From Glaciihabitans sp. dw_435 (GTDB taxonomy: Bacteria > Actinomycetota > Actinomycetes > Actinomycetales > Microbacteriaceae), in assembly GCF_018449675.1 (NCBI RefSeq), contig NZ_JAAVUZ010000003.1, positions 310,001 to 374,000 on the forward strand: 64,000 bases of DNA. The letters run 5' to 3'. A program made the position numbers and the translations under genes. Below the pieces are notes generated by a model that ran no database searches, was not told the DNA's origin, and worked only from the letters and a program-made list of their open reading frames with translations. Shown here one piece after another: positions 36,125 through 44,592 of the stretch. Every line of letters begins with the position of its first letter. The first letter of the stretch is position 1.

Positions 36125-37627
36125 CTACTTCTCGGTGACGACGCCGTCGAGGTCAGTGACGCCGAGAGCGAGAGCCTGCTCGCGGCGCTTGCTCATCGAC
36201 GGAGCCAGCAGGGCCACGATGATGGCGACGACACTGACCGCGGCGCACACCCAGAAGACGGTGTTGAACACGCTGTCGGCGGGAAGGTTGATCGTTCCCG
36301 TCGGAAGTGCGAACGCGGTTGTCTTGGAGGAAATGACAGCCGCTATAACCGCGGTGCCGATGCTGGAACCGATCGTGCGTGCGATGGTGTTCGCACTGAT
36401 CGCCTCACCCGTCTGCAGGGCGGGAACGCTCTCGATGATCGCGTTGGACGCGGCCGCGAGACCGAAGCCGATGCCCGCACCGGTGAGGATTCCGGATGCC
36501 AGAACCATCCAGATGCTGGAGTGCGAGATGCCCGGCAGCACGTACGCCGCGGTCAGCAGCACTCCACCGATGACCAGTGACGGCTTCGGGCCGTACCGAC
36601 GCACGACGGCGCCGGACAACGCGGACACGATCACGAGCATGATCACGGTGGGGAGGAGGTACAGGCCAGACTCCGACGCTGTCTTGCCGAAGCCGTAGCC
36701 AGTGAAGGACGGCAGCTGCAGAAGGGTCGGCATGAGTACAAAGGTGCCGTACATGGCGAAACCGAATACCAGGGCGATGACGTGGGCCGTCCACACGCCA
36801 CGGATCTTGAACAGGCGAACGTCGATGAGGGGCGAGGACACGCGCAGCTCGACGAGCACGAAGGCGACGAGGGCAACCACGCCGAGAATGATCAGTCCGA
36901 TGGTCTTGCCGTCGCCCCAGCCCCAGGTCTCTCCCTCACTGATGGCCAGAAGCAGCGACAGCAGGGCGACCGTGAGAACCACGGTTCCGAGGTAGTCGAG
37001 GCGTCCCGGCGTCTTGATGGGGGATTCCTTCATGCCGAAAATGATGCCGATGAGGGCGATCACGATGAGCACCATCGGGATCCAGAACAGGAAGTGGTAG
37101 TCGAGGTTCTCCACGATCGGACCGGCGGCGACGATTCCGACGCCCGCTCCGATGCCGAAGATTCCCGACAGGATTCCGATGGTGACACTGACCTTGTCTT
37201 TGGGTAGTTCGTCCCGGACGATGCCGATGGACAGCGGCAGCACCGCTCCGGCCGCACCCTGGAAGATGCGTCCGATGATCATGACCGGCAGGCTCGTCGC
37301 GAGAGCCGCGATGATCGTGCCCACCAGCAGGAGGCTGACGACCACGATGAGGATGCGTCGCTTGCCCTGCATATCACCGAGCTTCGCAAAGATCGGTGTC
37401 AGCACGGACGCGGACAGCAGGTACGCCGTGATGATCCAGCTCACGGCCGACGTCGAGACGTCGAGATCCGTCGCAATCGTTGACAAAGCGGGGGCAACCA
37501 GAGACTGGAGCACCGCGAACGAGAGACCGGCGAGGGCCAGGTAAATGACAAGCAGGGTGGTATTCGGCTTGTGCGGGGAAATCTGGGGAAGAGAGCCCGT
37601 GGTGGGTTCCCCAACGATCTGGGTCAT
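36125..37627 (-). CDS. DHA2-family MFS exporter (TetR-controlled)
   Basis: A 500-residue transporter with about fourteen membrane helices. VAPALSTIATDLDVSTSAVSW and the motif A stretch FAKLGDMQGKRRIL identify the DHA2 group. The cytoplasmic tail is short. ATG 37627 is preferred (GGAGA four bases upstream) over a codon eight positions earlier. The divergent TetR gene and shared operator region imply substrate-induced expression. The hairpin after it is at 36041-36083. Substrate unknown. Confidence 0.9.
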   Translation of the reverse strand: MTQIVGEPTTGSLPQISPHKPNTTLLVIYLALAGLSFAVLQSLVAPALSTIATDLDVSTSAVSWIITAYLLSASVLTPIFAKLGDMQGKRRILIVVVSLLLVGTIIAALATSLPVMIIGRIFQGAAGAVLPLSIGIVRDELPKDKVSVTIGILSGIFGIGAGVGIVAAGPIVENLDYHFLFWIPMVLIVIALIGIIFGMKESPIKTPGRLDYLGTVVLTVALLSLLLAISEGETWGWGDGKTIGLIILGVVALVAFVLVELRVSSPLIDVRLFKIRGVWTAHVIALVFGFAMYGTFVLMPTLLQLPSFTGYGFGKTASESGLYLLPTVIMLVIVSALSGAVVRRYGPKPSLVIGGVLLTAAYVLPGISHSSIWMVLASGILTGAGIGFGLAAASNAIIESVPALQTGEAISANTIARTIGSSIGTAVIAAVISSKTTAFALPTGTINLPADSVFNTVFWVCAAVSVVAIIVALLAPSMSKRREQALALGVTDLDGVVTEK

Positions 37628-37738
37628 GAGTCTCCGAGAGTTTGTAAACAAGTGCTGACATGTAAATGTAGCACCAAGTCAACTATCGTTTACATCTTCG
37701 TTCTGGACTGTATGGTGGTGGGGAACAGAAGGATTTTC
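37628..37738. promoter_or_regulatory. Divergent MFS/TetR control region with nested inverted repeats
   Basis: The 111-bp gap is AT-rich. Outer arms TGTAAAC (37643-37649) and GTTTACA (37688-37694) flank an inner near-palindrome GTGCTgACAT...ATGTAGCAC (37652-37674, one bulged base). A further TGTAAAT lies at 37661-37667. Half-sites of the type TGTAAA(C/T) thus occur three times between the two starts, which fits a TetR dimer binding both promoters. Confidence 0.55.
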
Positions 37739-38362
37739 ATGACAAACGGCACTCCGGCCATCATCGACGATGACCAGGACCACTCCAGCAGGGCGCCGCG
37801 GGGCCGCGATGCCGATGCAACGCGAAGCCTGCTTCTGCAGTCCGCGCGGCGTCGTTTCGCGCTCGAGGGCTACGGCTCGACAACCGTGCGCGATATTGCC
37901 CGCGATGCCGGGGTCAACGTCGCCCTCATCAACCGTTACTTTGAGTCGAAGGAGGGGCTGTTCGAGGCGTGCCTCGCGCATGCCGCAGAGCAGTTCGACC
38001 AACCGACGGTCCCGTCCCTGGACCGTGCCGTGCAGGTAGTCGTCGATCGGGTCACTGTCGAACACGGGAGCGAGGACTCGTTCCACATGATGCTCCTGCT
38101 GCGCACCTCGGGCGACGAACGGGCAGACGCGATCCGCCGGCGAACCCTCCGCAACTTCGCGGAACGCATGGCTGCCCTCGCCGGGTGGACCCCCGACGCG
38201 GTGGATGGGGACGCGCTGCTGCTCCGGGCCGAGGTTGCCATCTGCGCATCGCTCGGGATTACGCTCCTGCGATCGACGAGCGGCCTCGAGCCGCTGTCGT
38301 CCGCGAGCAGGGATGACCTGGCTGGTCCAATTCGAGATCTGTTCTCGGCACTCCTGCGCTGA
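37739..38362 (+). CDS. TetR-family regulator of the divergent MFS gene
   Basis: A 207-residue regulator with an acidic N-terminal extension, then the HTH at about 28-75 (FALEGYGSTTVRDIARDAGV, INRYFESKEGLFEACL). The C-terminal helical domain is variable. AAGGA six bases upstream selects ATG 37739 over the in-frame ATG at 37712. Its divergence from the exporter and the shared repeats between them indicate that it represses the exporter and itself. Confidence 0.88.
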   Translation: MTNGTPAIIDDDQDHSSRAPRGRDADATRSLLLQSARRRFALEGYGSTTVRDIARDAGVNVALINRYFESKEGLFEACLAHAAEQFDQPTVPSLDRAVQVVVDRVTVEHGSEDSFHMMLLLRTSGDERADAIRRRTLRNFAERMAALAGWTPDAVDGDALLLRAEVAICASLGITLLRSTSGLEPLSSASRDDLAGPIRDLFSALLR

Positions 38363-38449
38363 GACAGACACAGCCCGAGGCATCCATACAAATGCATCTA
38401 ATTTTCCGAAACGCGGAATAGCCGGCGAGTCCCGAACGCTGTGGTCACT

Positions 38450-39469
38450 ATGAAGAACATCGGGTTCCTATCCTTCGGTCACTACCAGGCGGTGGAGGGC
38501 TCGCTCGTCCGCTCCGCCCGCGACGCGCTCATGCAGAGCATCGAGCTCGCTGTCGCCGCGGAGGAGATCGGCGTGGATGGCGCGTATGTGCGCGTGCATC
38601 ACTTCGCTACGCAGTTGGCGTCGCCGTTCCCGCTACTGGCCGCCATGGCCGCCCGGACGAGCACCATCGAACTCGGCACCGGCATCATCGACATGCGCTA
38701 CGAAAACCCCCTGTACATGGCCGAGGAAGCCGCCGCGGCCGACCTCATCAGCGACGGGCGACTGCAGCTCGGCATCAGCCGGGGATCACCCGAGACCGCA
38801 CTGCGCGGGTACGAATCCTTCGGCTACGTTCCCGGGGAGGGACGCAGCGACGCGGATGACGCGCGCGCGAAGACTGAGATCTTCCGCGCGGCGATCGAGG
38901 GTGCCGGCGTTGTGCGCGCGAACCCGCAGATGTCGCGCGAGGCGGGACTGCTGTCCATCGAACCGCAGTCCCCGGGGCTGGCCGACCGCATCTGGTGGGG
39001 TTCCGGCTCGCGTCAGACCGCGAAGTGGGCGGGGGAGCAGGGCATGAACCTCATGAGCTCGACACTCCTGACCGAAGACACCGGTGTGCCGTTCGACGAA
39101 CTGCAGGCCGAACAGATCCGCATCTATCGCGAAGCGTGGGCGGAGGCTGGTTGGGCGACGAAGCCGCGGGTATCCGTGAGCCGGAGCATCCTTCCGATCG
39201 TGAACGATCAGGACCGCTACTACTTTGGGCTTAAGGGGCAGGTCGAGAGCAAGGATCAGGTGGGTCATCTGGACGGTGGACTCGCGCGCTTTGGCAAGAC
39301 GTACGTGGGGGAGCCCGACAAGCTCGCCGAGGAGTTGGCGAACGACGCGGCGATCGCGGAAGCGGACACCCTGCTCATCACCGTGCCCAATCAGCTTGGC
39401 GTCGATTACAACGCGCATCTGCTGGAGAGCGTCGTGACGCTGATCGCCCCGCAGATCGGCTGGCGCTAG
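38450..39469 (+). CDS. Luciferase-like (LLM class) flavin-dependent oxidoreductase
   Basis: A 339-residue TIM-barrel oxidoreductase: N-terminal IGFLSFGHY, YVRVHHFATQLASPFPLLAAM, LGTGIIDMRYENPLYMAEEAA (read in parts), and LQLGISRGSPE. This subgroup uses FMN or F420; F420 is common in actinobacteria. The substrate is unknown. The start is uncertain: ATG 38450 begins the barrel, while GTG 38441 would add three residues, and neither has a clear Shine-Dalgarno. It is followed by a terminator-like hairpin. Confidence 0.82.
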   Translation: MKNIGFLSFGHYQAVEGSLVRSARDALMQSIELAVAAEEIGVDGAYVRVHHFATQLASPFPLLAAMAARTSTIELGTGIIDMRYENPLYMAEEAAAADLISDGRLQLGISRGSPETALRGYESFGYVPGEGRSDADDARAKTEIFRAAIEGAGVVRANPQMSREAGLLSIEPQSPGLADRIWWGSGSRQTAKWAGEQGMNLMSSTLLTEDTGVPFDELQAEQIRIYREAWAEAGWATKPRVSVSRSILPIVNDQDRYYFGLKGQVESKDQVGHLDGGLARFGKTYVGEPDKLAEELANDAAIAEADTLLITVPNQLGVDYNAHLLESVVTLIAPQIGWR

Positions 39470-39480
39470 CGAGATGGGGT

Positions 39481-39504
39481 GGGGTGGGTCATCCGCCCCA
39501 CCCT
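39481..39504 (+). terminator. G/C hairpin after the LLM oxidoreductase gene
   Basis: GGGTGGG (39482-39488) and CCCACCC (39497-39503), extendable by a G-U pair, with an 8-base loop, 12 bp after the stop. No U-tract. Confidence 0.5.
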
Positions 39505-39569
39505 GACGGGTTCCGGGGAGTCTCGGCGGTACCAGAGATTTAGGAGGGCGCGCTGGCTAGGGTTTCGTC

Positions 39570-40613
39570 ATGGCATCCAACGAAAAAACTCTCAAATTTG
39601 TCACGACGGGCCGCGGAGTGGCCGGAACGATCGGCATCCTCGGCGCCGCCGGTGCGGCGGCCTTCGCGCTCAGCAGCCCGTGGGCGTCGGCCATGGCCAT
39701 TCGTGGAGTTTTCACGCGCGGGGCGCAGGCCACCAGCCGGGAAATGGAGCCTTACGCGCCCACCTCGGGCATCGACGCGGGGCTGAACCTGAGCTACGGC
39801 GGGGGCCGGCCGAACACGCACTTTGACGTTTTCACTCCCACCGGAGGGCAGGAACCGCTCGCCACCATCGTATGGATCCACGGAGGATCGTGGCTGTCGG
39901 GCAATAAGAACGACCTCCGGCCCTACCTGCGGAAGCTCGCCGGGCGCGGATACACGGTCATCGGTGTTGACTATCCGCTCGCGCCCGAGCATCGGTATCC
40001 CGCAACACTCGTTGAGCTCAATGCCGCGCTCGGCTACTTCGTTGATCACGCCGCCGAGCTGCGCATCGACCCCACGCGTCTCATCCTCGCCGGGGATTCC
40101 GCGGGCGCACAGCTGGCGAGCCAGCTCGCCACCGCGATCACCTCACCCGACTATGCCCGCGCGGTGAAGCTGTACCCCCGCGTCGCGCCCGAGCAGGTGG
40201 CCGCCACCGTGCTGCACTGCGGAATTTTCGACCTCGACGCCGTGGCCGAGATGCCGGGAATTCTCAACTGGGGTTTCCGGGCATCGTTGTGGGCGTACCT
40301 GGGCGTCAAGGACTGGGAACCGACGCCCGAGGCCCAGGCCATGTCGACCATCACACACGTGACGGAGCACTTCCCTCCCACGTTCATCTCCGGAGGCAAT
40401 GCCGACCTCCTCACGTCGTCGCAATCGCAGCCGATGGCGCGACGGCTGACGGAGCTCGGAGTGGACGTCACCGAGCTGTTCTGGGCAAAGGCATACGAAC
40501 GCAATCTGCCGCACGAGTACCAGTTCCATCTGGACTTCGCGGATTCCCGAGACGCGTTCGAAACGACTGTCGCATTCCTCGACGAGAAGACCGCCGTTCC
40601 CGTCGTCGCCTAG
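39570..40613 (+). CDS. Alpha/beta hydrolase, HSL-type esterase/lipase
   Basis: A 347-residue protein with an N-terminal hydrophobic segment (about 15-45) that anchors or exports it, then an alpha/beta hydrolase of the hormone-sensitive lipase group: HGGSW (104-108, oxyanion hole), GDSAGAQ with nucleophile Ser177, an Asp in GGNADLL and His in LPHEYQFH. It hydrolyses short-chain or xenobiotic esters at the cell envelope. TAGGGT-N6-ATG (39558-39563) defines a leaderless start. The stop overlaps that of the convergent kinase gene (CTAG). Confidence 0.87.
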   Translation: MASNEKTLKFVTTGRGVAGTIGILGAAGAAAFALSSPWASAMAIRGVFTRGAQATSREMEPYAPTSGIDAGLNLSYGGGRPNTHFDVFTPTGGQEPLATIVWIHGGSWLSGNKNDLRPYLRKLAGRGYTVIGVDYPLAPEHRYPATLVELNAALGYFVDHAAELRIDPTRLILAGDSAGAQLASQLATAITSPDYARAVKLYPRVAPEQVAATVLHCGIFDLDAVAEMPGILNWGFRASLWAYLGVKDWEPTPEAQAMSTITHVTEHFPPTFISGGNADLLTSSQSQPMARRLTELGVDVTELFWAKAYERNLPHEYQFHLDFADSRDAFETTVAFLDEKTAVPVVA

Positions 40614-43252
40614 AAGATCGAGGTTGCCGCCGGCTTCGCCCGCGTGGTGCCTGCCACCCGTAGCGGCAGACGCAGCTCCATCGTCGTTCCCTGTCCGACC
40701 GTGCTTTCCACGGACAGCGATCCACGGTGGGCGTCGACGATGATCTTCGCGGTCGACAGCCCGAGGCCAGTGCCGGCGATTTCGCCGAAACGGGCGGACG
40801 GACTACGGAAGAACCGCTCGAAGATGTGGGTCTGGTCTTCCGCGTTGATCCCGGTGCCGGTGTCGCTGATGCGGATGACGACTTCATCGCCCACGGTCAC
40901 GGCTGTCAGGGTCACCTCGCCACCGGGTTTGTTGAATTTGACCGCGTTGGAGAGCAGTTTGTCGAGCACATCACCGATGCGACTGGCATCCACTTCCGCC
41001 ATGATCGACGGCAGAATCGGTACGCGCACGGTGATGCCCACGGCGGCAGCCCCAGGACGAATGGCGTTGAGGGAGTGGTCGGCAAGCTCCGCGATGTTGA
41101 ACGGGCGACGTTCGAGCGATGCCTGCCCTTCTGCGGTGGTCAGCAGGTCATTGATGAGCTCGAGGAGACGCTTCGAGTTGCGCTGCACCACACCGAACTC
41201 GTGGTCGATACCGGTGACAGCAATGTCGATCGTGTCCTCAATGAGTTCGAGGTACCCGATTACCGATGTCAGCGGCGTCCGCAGGTCGTGGCTGACCGTG
41301 GTGAGGAACTGGTCGCGAGACCGGATCGCCTCGGCAAGGGGAGTCACGTCGTGGGTCGCGACCACCGTCCCGATGAGTTCTCCGGAGGCCCGGCGGACGT
41401 ACTGAGACGTAGCCATCATCGCCCGCTGCTCCTTGCCAACGCCGACCCAGTACGAGCGGCGCGACACGAGTTCTCCGCGTGCAGCCCGCTGAAAGACCTG
41501 GTCGATCGCGGCGATGGGCGTGATGCGGTCGTCTTCGAAGACAAGCGGAGCCTGGGATGGATGCGACGGAGTGGGGTTTCCCGACACCGCAAGCGCCCGC
41601 GCGGTGTCGTTTGTCAGCAGGATGACGCCGTCGGGATCATAGAACGTGATGCCCGCGTCGACGGTGTCAACAACCGCGAGGGCAGTGGATGCCGCGTCCA
41701 GGCCCGATGCAACCGACACCCGCAGGGCCTCGGAGCTGAAGATGCCCTCGGCAACCGACACGCGCAGCGCCTCGGCGCCGACGAGACCGCGTGCGACGGA
41801 CTGCCGCAAGGCTTCGGCGCCCTCGACACCCTCGGCCACGGACACCCGAAGTGCCTCAGCCCCCTCGATGCCCTCGGCCAGCGAGACGCGCAGTTTTTCC
41901 TTGTCGTCGACGCCCTCGGCGACAGATACCCGGAGCTTCTCCCGGTCATCCACGCCCTCGGCCACAGACACCCGCAAAGCTTCAGCGCCTTCGATTCCTT
42001 CCGCGACCGAGACCCGGAGGGCCTCGGCACCCACGATTCCCTCGGCAACGGAGACTCGAAGCGCTTCAGCGCTGTCGGCACCTTCCGCGACGGACACCCG
42101 GAGCGCCTCGGCACCGTCCAGACCCTCGGCAACCGATACCCGCAGTCGTTCCCTGTCATCCACGCCCTCGGCAACGGACACCCGCAGCGCTTCAGCGCCC
42201 TCGATACCCTCGGCCACGGACACCCGGAGCGCCTCGGCACCCTCGAGACCCTCGGCCACCGAAACACGGAGCGCCTCGGCACCCTCGATGCCTTCGGCGA
42301 CGGACACACGCAGGGCCTCAGCTCCCTCAAGCCCCAGCGCCACGGACACGCGCAACCGTTCCCGGTCATCGACGCCCTCGGCGACAGACACCCGCAGCCG
42401 TTCCCGGTCGTCGACACCCTCCGCGACCGAGACCCGCAGTGCCTCGGCGCTATCGACACCCTCGGCGACCGACACGCGGAGAGCCTCGGCGCCGTCGACT
42501 CCCTCGGCCATCGAGACGCGCAACCGCTCCCGGTTGTCCACGCCCTGGGCGACCGACACCCGCAGTCGCTCGGCGCCGGCGATCCCACGGGCAACCGCGA
42601 CGCGAAGTTTCTCGGCGCCCTCGATGCCCTCCGCGACAGAGAGCCGGAGCGCTTCAGTGCTCTCAACGCCCTGGGCGAGGGCCACCCGCAACTCTTCGTT
42701 TGCGTTCAGCAGGTCAATGCGCTGACGGCGGCCGCGCGACGCGACGATTTGTACCGCGATGGCCACTGCCGTGAGCGTGACGGGGAACAGAAAAGCCGCA
42801 CCCCAGCTGGCCGATGACGCGGGCCAGTTGCCAACCTGAAGAAAGGGGTAAAACGCGACCACAAAGGTGGCGACCGCCGCGAGCACAACGGCAGGCGCAC
42901 GAAACGAAAACGCCAGCCAGATGACGGGGATCAACACGAGCACGTTCAGACCCGTGAGCTGCTGGAAGAGGATGCCTCGCAGCAGCGCGATGATCACCAC
43001 ATCCGCGACGGCCAGGGTGATCTGCCACCGGGCGTCAATGCGGTGCCACGGTACGAATGCCGCCGCGATCGACACGAGGGCCAGCGCGATCCCCAGATCA
43101 ACGACGTCCGAGTACTGGCCGTACAGCACGAGCTGGCTGGAAATGACGACGACATATCCCACGCCGATGAGCATCGGAATCTGCACGAATACCAGCAGAC
43201 TGCCGCGCACACCCTCGGAGACAGTGCTGATGAAACGTTGAAGTGCTGGCAT
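40610..43252 (-). CDS. Membrane sensor histidine kinase with 23-24 tandem 14-residue linker repeats
   Basis: An 880-residue kinase. Residues 20-170 carry about six membrane helices. Residues 182-517 are 24 consecutive 14-residue units (consensus VEGAEALRVSVAEG or VDDRERLRVSVAEG). Residues 520-640 are a PAS-like domain (LAVVDTVDAGITFY onward). The H box VSHDLRTP has His655, followed by the ATPase with N, G1 (DTGTGI) and G2 (GTGLGLS) boxes. The same kinase body at 11.7-13.3 kb has one linker unit, so the array is an expansion. AGGGGA seven bases upstream supports ATG 43252. No response regulator is nearby. The period of 14 equals two heptads, suggesting a long signalling helix, though a Gly ends every unit. 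Confidence 0.9.
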   Translation of the reverse strand: MPALQRFISTVSEGVRGSLLVFVQIPMLIGVGYVVVISSQLVLYGQYSDVVDLGIALALVSIAAAFVPWHRIDARWQITLAVADVVIIALLRGILFQQLTGLNVLVLIPVIWLAFSFRAPAVVLAAVATFVVAFYPFLQVGNWPASSASWGAAFLFPVTLTAVAIAVQIVASRGRRQRIDLLNANEELRVALAQGVESTEALRLSVAEGIEGAEKLRVAVARGIAGAERLRVSVAQGVDNRERLRVSMAEGVDGAEALRVSVAEGVDSAEALRVSVAEGVDDRERLRVSVAEGVDDRERLRVSVALGLEGAEALRVSVAEGIEGAEALRVSVAEGLEGAEALRVSVAEGIEGAEALRVSVAEGVDDRERLRVSVAEGLDGAEALRVSVAEGADSAEALRVSVAEGIVGAEALRVSVAEGIEGAEALRVSVAEGVDDREKLRVSVAEGVDDKEKLRVSLAEGIEGAEALRVSVAEGVEGAEALRQSVARGLVGAEALRVSVAEGIFSSEALRVSVASGLDAASTALAVVDTVDAGITFYDPDGVILLTNDTARALAVSGNPTPSHPSQAPLVFEDDRITPIAAIDQVFQRAARGELVSRRSYWVGVGKEQRAMMATSQYVRRASGELIGTVVATHDVTPLAEAIRSRDQFLTTVSHDLRTPLTSVIGYLELIEDTIDIAVTGIDHEFGVVQRNSKRLLELINDLLTTAEGQASLERRPFNIAELADHSLNAIRPGAAAVGITVRVPILPSIMAEVDASRIGDVLDKLLSNAVKFNKPGGEVTLTAVTVGDEVVIRISDTGTGINAEDQTHIFERFFRSPSARFGEIAGTGLGLSTAKIIVDAHRGSLSVESTVGQGTTMELRLPLRVAGTTRAKPAATSIF
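41702..42709 (-). repeat. 42-bp tandem repeat array (24 units) within the kinase gene
   Basis: 1,008 bp = 24 x 42 bp exactly, in frame. Unit 0 (LNANEELRVALAQG) is the ancestral linker; units 1-23 follow without interruption. Two unit types occur: A (GAEAL core) and R (DDRERL or DNRERL core). From unit 7 on the order is RRAAAA, RAAAA, RRAAAA, a higher-order pattern. Units differ at many third positions, so the array is not newly amplified. All stops are absent in the other frames too, which creates spurious antisense ORFs. Confidence 0.92.
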
Positions 43253-43428
43253 GCGTGATCCCCTGATTGCAGCTACAGCACTGGTGTGCGTGTCTGATCG
43301 TACCAGCGGCGCCGAACATCTTTCGCGTGCTGGGTCGAAAGCAACCCGTTGGCTCATTGTTGGGCGGTTATCCCCACTCAGCGGCGCTTCTCGCCGGCAG
43401 CGTCGGAGGTGCGAGTTACCGTTCAGAC

Positions 43429-44592
43429 ATGAAGATTCTCCACACGTCTGACTGGCACATCGGTCGAACGTTCCACGGTCAGTCGACCCTCGACCACCTC
43501 CGCCAGGTGTTCGGCGCAATGGTCGAGATCGTGAAGCAGAACGACGTCGACGTGGTCGTCGTGTCCGGTGACATCTTCGATTCCTCCATGCCATCCGCCG
43601 AGAATTTCACCGTGCTGTCGACAGTCCTGCGTGACATCAAGGCCGCGGGGGCATCCGTCGTCATGACGAGCGGCAACCACGATTCCGCCACCCGTCTCGG
43701 TTTCCAGTCCGAATGGGCGGGGCTCGCCGGCATCCACGTCATCACAGGCTTCGACCAGTACCTGCGACCGATCATCATCGAGGACGAGTACGGGCCGGTC
43801 AATTTCTACGGGATCCCGTACCTCGAGCCATCCCTCATCCGACACCACTACCCATCGCACGAACTCAAAACTCATGAACAGGTGCTGACCTTCGCCATGG
43901 ACGGTATCCGTGCCGACATTGCACGCAGCGACGCACGGTCCGTTGTTCTGTCGCACTGTTTTGTCTCCGACGTCGCCGCCAGTTCTGAGGCCACGGATGT
44001 CGAACGAGACATCACGGCGGGCGGGCTAAATCTCGTTCCCGCCGCCGCATTCGACGGGCCTGACTATGTCGCCCTCGGCCACATCCACGGACGCACCACC
44101 ATCACCGAGCGTGTCCGGTACTCCGGGGCTCCGTTGCACTATTCATTCGGTGAGGCCGCCAAGCCTCGCGGGGGATGGCTCGTGACCCTCGACGCGGGCG
44201 GATTGGACGAGGTCACCTGGATCGATTTCCCCGTACCGAGACGGCTCAGCGTCCTGACCGACGACCTCGAAGCGCTGCTGTCCGACGCCACCTATGCGTC
44301 GGCCGAGAGCGACTGGGTATGCGCCATCCTCACCGACCGTGTGCGCCCGGTCGACGCCATGCGCAGGCTGCAGCGGCGCTTTCCATTTTGCGCAATGCTC
44401 GAGCATCGCCCCTCCGTCGTTGTCGAGTCCTCGGCAACCACCTACGGAGAGCGCGTCAAACAGAAGACGGACCGTGAGATCGTCGCGGGATTCCTCGAGC
44501 ACGTCCGCAATGGCGTCGGACCCTCAGAATTTGAGACCGACATCGTGAACGATGTGTTCGCCGAGCAACGCGTGAAGGAGGCATCCGAATGA
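43429..44592 (+). CDS. sbcD: Exonuclease SbcCD subunit D
   Basis: A 387-residue calcineurin-like nuclease of the Mre11/SbcD family. The metal-binding motifs are D8-x-H10 (TSDWHIG), VVSGDIFD, SGNHDS and LGHIHGR. With SbcC it cleaves hairpins and DNA-protein-blocked ends. The frame is open to 43267, but ATG 43429 has TACCGT-N6 upstream and begins the fold, giving a leaderless start. sbcC follows with a 4-nt overlap (ATGA). Confidence 0.93.
   Translation: MKILHTSDWHIGRTFHGQSTLDHLRQVFGAMVEIVKQNDVDVVVVSGDIFDSSMPSAENFTVLSTVLRDIKAAGASVVMTSGNHDSATRLGFQSEWAGLAGIHVITGFDQYLRPIIIEDEYGPVNFYGIPYLEPSLIRHHYPSHELKTHEQVLTFAMDGIRADIARSDARSVVLSHCFVSDVAASSEATDVERDITAGGLNLVPAAAFDGPDYVALGHIHGRTTITERVRYSGAPLHYSFGEAAKPRGGWLVTLDAGGLDEVTWIDFPVPRRLSVLTDDLEALLSDATYASAESDWVCAILTDRVRPVDAMRRLQRRFPFCAMLEHRPSVVVESSATTYGERVKQKTDREIVAGFLEHVRNGVGPSEFETDIVNDVFAEQRVKEASE

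Noticed and set aside
41702-42709. Possible CRISPR or minisatellite from the regular 42-bp period
   Set aside because: There are no spacers between units, the units are in frame within a kinase, and third positions vary as in coding sequence.
40727-42817. Long open frames (696, 359, 350 and 327 codons) opposite or alongside the kinase repeat array
   Set aside because: They exist because a 42-bp repeat without stops in one frame keeps the others open too. They lack starts, families and sensible composition.
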